Shown here: piece by piece, positions 33,921 through 38,844 of the stretch
How positions within the stretch are numbered: position 1 is the first letter of the stretch
How the letters are laid out: each line of letters opens with the position of its first letter
From: Solidesulfovibrio sp.
GTDB lineage: Bacteria; Desulfobacterota; Desulfovibrionia; Desulfovibrionales; Desulfovibrionaceae
DNA: 38,844 nucleotides
Reading direction: 5' to 3'
NCBI RefSeq assembly: GCF_029978005.1
Contig: NZ_JARKOZ010000137.1
Span: forward strand, 1 to 38,844
The notes under the pieces: model-generated
Databases searched by the model: none
What the model was told of the DNA's origin: nothing
What the model saw: the letters and a program-made list of their open reading frames with translations, nothing else
Made by a program: the position numbers and the translations under genes

Positions 33921-35218
33921 CTACAACACCCGGAAATGCACCGTTCCCGGCTTGATGAAGGGCATGTCCACCGCGTCTTCGAGCACGCCCCGGATGGCGC
34001 GTTCCGTGGCTTCGTGGGTGAGGAACACGATGGGCACGTAGCCGTCCTCGGGCTCGCCCTTCTGCACGGCCTGGCGGATGCTCACGCCATGCACGCCCAT
34101 GGACTTGGAGATGGCCGCCATGACCCCGGGCTGGTCCTTGACCGTGAAATGGATGTAGTGCGGGCACACGGCGTCGTCGAGGTCGAGGACGTCGGCGTCG
34201 GGCAAGGGCTCGGCGACGAAGCCGGTGTTGTTGGGCGTCATGCCGGCCCGGGACAGGGCCATGATGTCGGCCAGCACGGCGCTGCCCGTGGGCAGGTCGC
34301 CCGCGCCCCGGCCGTGCAGCAGGATGGAGCCGGCGGCGTCGCCCTCCACGCGCACGGCGTTGTAGGCCCCCTTGACGCTGGCCAGCAGGAAGTCCTGGTG
34401 CACGAGCATGGGGCACACGCCGGCCACGAGCTTGCCGTCGGCCTCGTGGACCTGGCCGATGAGCTTGATGGTGTAGCCGAACTCGCCGGCGAAGCGGATG
34501 TCCTCGGGGGTGACGCGGGTGATGCCTTCGACGAACAGCCGCGACAGCGGGAGGTTGCGGCCGTAGGCCAGGCGGATGAGCAGGATGAGCTTGTGGGCGG
34601 CGTCGAGGCCCTCGATGTCCAGCGTGGGGTCGGCCTCGGCGTAACCCAGCTCCTGGGCCTTGCGCAACGCGTCGGCGAAGGGCAGGCCCTTGTCGCTCAT
34701 GCTGCTGAGGATATAGTTGGCCGTGCCGTTCAGGATGCCGATGATGCTCTTGATGCGGTTGCCGGCCAGAGACTCCTTGAGGGTCTCGACGATGGGGATG
34801 GCCCCGGCGCAGCTGGCCTCGTAGTAGAGCCCGAGGCCCTTTGCGGCGGCCAGGGCGAAGAGTTCCGGCCCGCGCTCGGCGAGCAGGGCCTTGTTGGCCG
34901 TGACCACGTGCTTGCCGGCACAAAGGGCCTTGTGGATGAGCGCAAAGGCTGCGTCGATGCCGCCCATGAGCTCGACCACGATGTCGATGTCCGGATCGGC
35001 CACTAGGTCGGCGGGATCGGCGGTCAGGGCGACGCCGGCGGGCAGGGTCACGGCGCGCGGCTTGGCAAGGTCGCGCACGAGGACCTTGCGCACGACGAGA
35101 CCGCGCCCCAGACGCCGCCTGATCCAGTCGGCGTTGCGCTCCAGGATGGCCACGAGGCCGGACCCGACGGTGCCGAGTCCGGCCAGTCCGATACGAACGG
35201 GGGCGTCGCTTGCGGCGT

Positions 35219-35222
<4 letters not shown>
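33921..35222 (-). CDS. hom: Homoserine dehydrogenase
   Basis: This 433-residue enzyme reduces aspartate semialdehyde to homoserine, the branch point to threonine and methionine. The NAD(P) fingerprint [11 protein letters not shown] is near residue 12, [13 protein letters not shown] follows, and the catalytic-domain signature [11 protein letters not shown] with [17 protein letters not shown] is intact. A C-terminal ACT domain ([18 protein letters not shown] onward) suggests feedback control, probably by threonine. The ATG overlaps the aminotransferase stop (ATGA), so the two are coupled. Repeat copy C lies after the stop. Confidence 0.97.
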
Positions 35223-36391
<1,169 letters not shown>

Positions 36392-36434
36392 GCCCTGGAC
36401 TCCTTTTGAGGGGGCTGGCTGATGCCGAGGGGGG

Positions 36435-36464
36435 AGCATAGCCGGGGGGCCGGCGCTCTGTAAA
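36435..36464 (-). promoter_or_regulatory. Candidate promoter for aminotransferase-hom
   Basis: On the minus strand, TTTACA (36464-36459) and TATGCT (36440-36435) are 18 bases apart, 44 bases before the start codon. The spacer is strongly GC-rich. Confidence 0.5.
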
Positions 36465-36506
36465 GGGCCAGAAGCAAAGGATGTGCACGACATGGCGGAA
36501 TTTTTC

Positions 36507-36535
36507 TTGACCGTCGGGGGGCAAGTGTTTATCAA
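36507..36535 (+). promoter_or_regulatory. Promoter of tRNA-Ser
   Basis: TTGACC (36507-36512) and TATCAA (36530-36535) have a 17-base spacer. Initiation would fall just a few bases before the mature tRNA 5' end at 36546. Confidence 0.65.
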
Positions 36536-36545
36536 GCCGTGTTGC

Positions 36546-36642
<97 letters not shown>

Positions 36643-36649
36643 TTTCCGG

Positions 36650-36677
36650 AAAAGCCGTCCAGCGCTGGGCGGCTTTT
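36650..36677 (+). terminator. Terminator after tRNA-Ser
   Basis: AAAAGCCG (36650-36657) pairs with CGGCTTTT (36670-36677). The inner CCAGCGCTGG extends the stem through one T-G pair, and CGTTTTG follows. It starts nine bases after the tRNA. Confidence 0.88.
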
Positions 36678-36961
36678 CGTTTTGACAGAGCCGCGTCGCG
36701 AGCAGCGGTCCCTGCCCTCCCTTTCTGTCGATCGCCCCGGCCTACAGGCATTTTCCGCCGTCCGAGAACGCCGTTTTCCCGGGGAAATCCCCGGGAATCT
36801 CGTGGCTTGCATGGCTCGGTCCTTCCGCCCGGATGACGCGGCTCGCTCTTTCCGCTACAGAGGCGGCCAGGCATGGTCCACTGGCGACCTTTCGACTGGC
36901 GGGCCCCCGCGCGCAGTCGCTTCCTTTTCCTCCTCAATGCAGAGCCTAAAAAGGAAACCGC
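36678..36961. other. Gap between tRNA-Ser terminator and DUF2461 gene
   Basis: There is no convincing gene. TTCCCGGGG (36776-36784) and CCCCGGGAA (36789-36797) form a nine-bp hairpin with loop AAAT and no T-tract; it could be a second terminator or an RNA-processing site. I found no copy of the tRNA 3' end that would mark an attachment site. Confidence 0.5.
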
Positions 36962-37699
36962 ATGGCCGAAGCAGCCCTCCCCTCCCCTTTTACCAATGCC
37001 TCCATACAATTTCTGCAAGAACTTGCCGCAAACAACAACAGGGAATGGTTCGCACAACACAAGCAGGTATACGAACAGGCCGTACAGGTTCCCATGCGGC
37101 AGCTCGTCGCCAAAATCGCGCCCGCCATGCTCGACATCGACCCCGAACTGGAAGTCAACCCCCGGTACGGTGCGATCTCGCGAGTCGTCCGTGATGTCCG
37201 ATTCTCAAAAGACAAATCGCCCTATCGCGTGAACCAGTGGATCGCGCTGAAACGGCCAGAGCAAGATTGGTCGACCAGACCGGCCTTCTTCATGGAATTT
37301 TCTCCGGAGGGCTACCGTTACGGCATGGGATCGTATGTGGCGACGGCGGCGGGCATGCGCGCGGTCAGGGACCATATCGAGTCCGCTCCCAGAAAATACC
37401 TCCAAGCCATGGAGCAAGCCCGGCAAGCCGGGTACGCCGTCGAGGGCGAGCGCTACAAGCGGCCGCGCCTTCCCGAGGGACAGCCCGACCTGATTTTGGA
37501 GTGGTATCGGAGGAAGAACATCTATGTCGTCATCAACAAGCCCCTCGATGCGGACTTCTTCAGTCCGAAGTTCGCCGCTCTTCTCGAAAAGGCATTTGCG
37601 GCCGCAGCTCCGCTCTATCATTTGTTGCTGATCGCGAAGGCGAACGAGCAATCGCCACAGGAGAAAGAAGCGAAAACAGAGAAAGAGGCGGCGTGGTGA
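36962..37699 (+). CDS. DUF2461-family protein
   Basis: This 245-residue protein matches DUF2461 (TIGR02453): [18 protein letters not shown] near the start, then [40 protein letters not shown] and the terminal-half DADFFSPKF. The function is unknown. AAGGAAA precedes the ATG. Its codons (ATA, ACA, CAA, TTG and many A- or T-ending) differ from neighbouring genes, which use mostly G/C-ending codons. Its place directly downstream of a tRNA gene fits acquisition by transfer, though no integrase is seen. Confidence 0.87.
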   Translation: MAEAALPSPFTNASIQFLQELAANNNREWFAQHKQVYEQAVQVPMRQLVAKIAPAMLDIDPELEVNPRYGAISRVVRDVRFSKDKSPYRVNQWIALKRPEQDWSTRPAFFMEFSPEGYRYGMGSYVATAAGMRAVRDHIESAPRKYLQAMEQARQAGYAVEGERYKRPRLPEGQPDLILEWYRRKNIYVVINKPLDADFFSPKFAALLEKAFAAAAPLYHLLLIAKANEQSPQEKEAKTEKEAAW

Positions 37700-38104
37700 G
37701 GGAAAGGCAGGACCGAAGTCCGGCTCGGGCCTGAGGCCCTGACCGTGGCGCGCTTCACGACAAGCCGACTCGTGCCCCGCTCCCAAGGGCGGCAGGCCGG
37801 GAATGGCGGGCGGCGCAGACGGGCATGCCTCCTGTGGCGGCTCTGTCCGGTTCAGGCGATGCGAAAATTTTCGGTCAGGCCGGCGGCTTTTTCAACGGGG
37901 ACCATCAAGGGTGCCTGCCCACAACATGCGAATTTCACGGGGAAAATTCCGCGCGACGGCAAGCCGAGAAGAGGCTGTGCGGGCGATCATGGCGTGCCCA
38001 CCTTGACAGAAGGGAATAACGGACCGACTTGGGAGAATGACAGAGGAGGCTTCCCGGATGGCAACCGGAAATGCGGTCCAACGCCTCTTTCCAAGGAGAA
38101 ATCC
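37700..38104. other. Intergenic region before the COG4315 gene
   Basis: These 405 bases hold no gene I can support. A short hairpin, GGGCC-TGA-GGCCC, at about 37727-37739 lies 30 bases past the DUF2461 stop. TTGACA at 38003-38008 is a perfect -35 but has no good -10 at normal spacing. Several frames are open, but none shows family features. Confidence 0.45.
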
Positions 38105-38530
38105 ATGTCCAGGAACATATGGCTCCGGCTGCTCCTCGTCCTTGGCCTCTTGGTCGCCAGCGCGGCCTCGGCCTGGGCGGAGGACGTCGCCGTCAAGGTG
38201 CGGCAAAAGGAAGGAGTCGGGTCCTATCTCGTCGACGGCAAGGGCCTGACGTTGTATTACTTCACCAAGGACTCGCCGGGGAAGTCCGTGTGCACGGGCG
38301 AGTGCCTCGGCAAATGGCCGCCGCTTCTGTCCGAGGGCGTGACGGTCGGCGAAGGGCTCGAGGCCAAGGACTTCGGCACGCTGGCCAAGGACGACGGCAA
38401 GCAGGTGACCTATCGCGGCTATCCCTTGTATTACTTCTTCAAGGACGCCAATGCCGGCGACACCAACGGCCAAGGCGTTGCCGGGGTATGGTTCGTCATC
38501 GACCCGGCGAACTTCCCGCCGAAGAAGTAG
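38105..38530 (+). CDS. Secreted COG4315-family protein
   Basis: This 141-residue exported protein has a signal peptide NIWLRLLLVLGLLVASAASAWA with cleavage likely before EDVAV. The mature protein carries two copies of the family repeat (PF03640). The first is GKGLTLYYFTKDSPGKSVCTGECLGKWPPL; the second is RGYPLYYFFKDANAGDTNGQG followed by VWFVIDPA. C-x3-C is in the first repeat. AAGGAG precedes the ATG. The open frame extends 120 codons upstream without family features. The function is unknown; members are periplasmic or lipoproteins. Confidence 0.88.
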   Translation: MSRNIWLRLLLVLGLLVASAASAWAEDVAVKVRQKEGVGSYLVDGKGLTLYYFTKDSPGKSVCTGECLGKWPPLLSEGVTVGEGLEAKDFGTLAKDDGKQVTYRGYPLYYFFKDANAGDTNGQGVAGVWFVIDPANFPPKK

Positions 38531-38697
38531 CCCTGGGCTACGTTCTCAACGCTGTTACGAAGCAGCATCGCTTGTTCAGACGGACGTGCGACAAGGCGAC
38601 ATTCCAACAACCTGTTCAGGCTCGGGAGCGCAACCACGCTTTCGGGCCTTTTCATTGCTCCCGGCCTCATCATTCGAAAACGAAAAGCCACGCCGTC

Positions 38698-38844
38698 ACC
38701 CGCGGCGGGTTGTCGCACTGGGTCCGCATCGAGGGCGGCAGGACGGCCAACTACCAGTTGGTGGTGCCGAGCACCTGGAACCTGGGGCCGCGGTGCGGCG
38801 CGGGCAAGCTCTCGCCCGTGGAGGAGTCGCTGGTGGGCGTTGCG
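38698..38844 (+). pseudogene. 5'-truncated [NiFe] hydrogenase large subunit fragment
   Basis: The last about 49 codons read RGGLSHWVRIEGGRTANYQ, then LVVPSTWNLGPRCGAGK and SPVEESLVGVA. This is the C-terminal third of a periplasmic-type [NiFe] hydrogenase large subunit, roughly 50-100 residues before its C-terminal CxxC nickel ligands. The roughly 450 residues that should precede it are absent: upstream sequence stays open in this frame but has no hydrogenase resemblance, and it overlaps the COG4315 gene. So it is a gene remnant, a recombination junction or an assembly joint. The rest lies beyond the window. Confidence 0.75.

Noticed and set aside
37745-38104. Coding extension upstream of the COG4315 start
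   Set aside because: The residues are Arg/Gly-rich shadow-like, while AAGGAG and a signal peptide mark the start at 38105.

Overview
The window reads as chromosomal DNA of a high-GC, anaerobic sulfate-reducing deltaproteobacterium, most likely a Desulfovibrionaceae member (Desulfovibrio or Solidesulfovibrio type). The basis is gene content recognised by eye: a three-domain NifU with NifS, a chemoreceptor fused to hemerythrin (DcrH type), a second chemoreceptor of the same family, an ApgM-type phosphatase-superfamily enzyme near homoserine dehydrogenase, and a piece of a periplasmic-type [NiFe] hydrogenase large subunit. No database search was possible, so the taxonomic call is inference. About forty genes are packed tightly on both strands. 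There is no CRISPR array, transposase, integrase or phage gene.

Layout. 0.1-2.3 kb: Fe-S cluster assembly operon nifU-nifS (minus). 2.6-5.6 kb: fluoride channel crcB with a DUF190/four-CBS protein, then ndk-proC (plus), closed by a strong hairpin shared with a convergent cold-shock gene. 5.6-10.2 kb (minus): cspA, cbiB (cobalamin), queH (queuosine), rng (RNase G) and a radical SAM protein. 10.2-17.9 kb (plus): trmI, a hybrid histidine kinase, a PaaK-like adenylate-forming protein, a ChaN-PDZ lipoprotein, mutM and murJ. 17.9-20.7 kb: a divergent NmrA-family reductase/AraC regulator pair, then terC. 20.7-24.6 kb: small exported or membrane proteins (a Cys/Pro-rich secreted protein, a 79-residue protein, a PsiE-like protein) among a TrmN6-like methyltransferase, an alpha/beta hydrolase and a GNAT acetyltransferase. 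24.6-30.5 kb: AMMECR1 plus hydrolase (minus) and two chemoreceptors facing each other across a terminator. 30.6-36.4 kb (minus): aminotransferase-hom, a DJ-1/PfpI protein, ApgM-like enzyme, thioesterase and amidohydrolase. 36.5-38.8 kb (plus): tRNA-Ser(GCU), a DUF2461 gene with atypical codon use, a COG4315 secreted protein and a 5'-truncated hydrogenase fragment running off the window.

How the genes fit together. Most are housekeeping: Fe-S assembly feeds Fe-S enzymes such as QueH and the radical SAM protein, and four genes act on tRNA or other RNA (queH, rng, trmI, trmN6-like). Aminotransferase-hom plus the ApgM-like enzyme suggests a threonine route in which the latter replaces a classical homoserine kinase. 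The hemerythrin chemoreceptor suits an anaerobe that avoids oxygen.

The most unusual non-coding signal is a dispersed two-hairpin element in four copies (about 86-140, 7056-7109, 33064-33139, 33838-33891). Its flank, CTGGCCGCCGGAGGC or close to it, is conserved while the long stem changes in sequence but stays perfectly paired. Three copies lie just past gene ends. The fourth, inverted, provides the end of one reading frame and the Shine-Dalgarno sequence of the next gene. I did not find one compact new multigene system; the best leads are this element, the P-loop-less PaaK-like protein, the symmetric-cysteine secreted protein and the ApgM/hom context.
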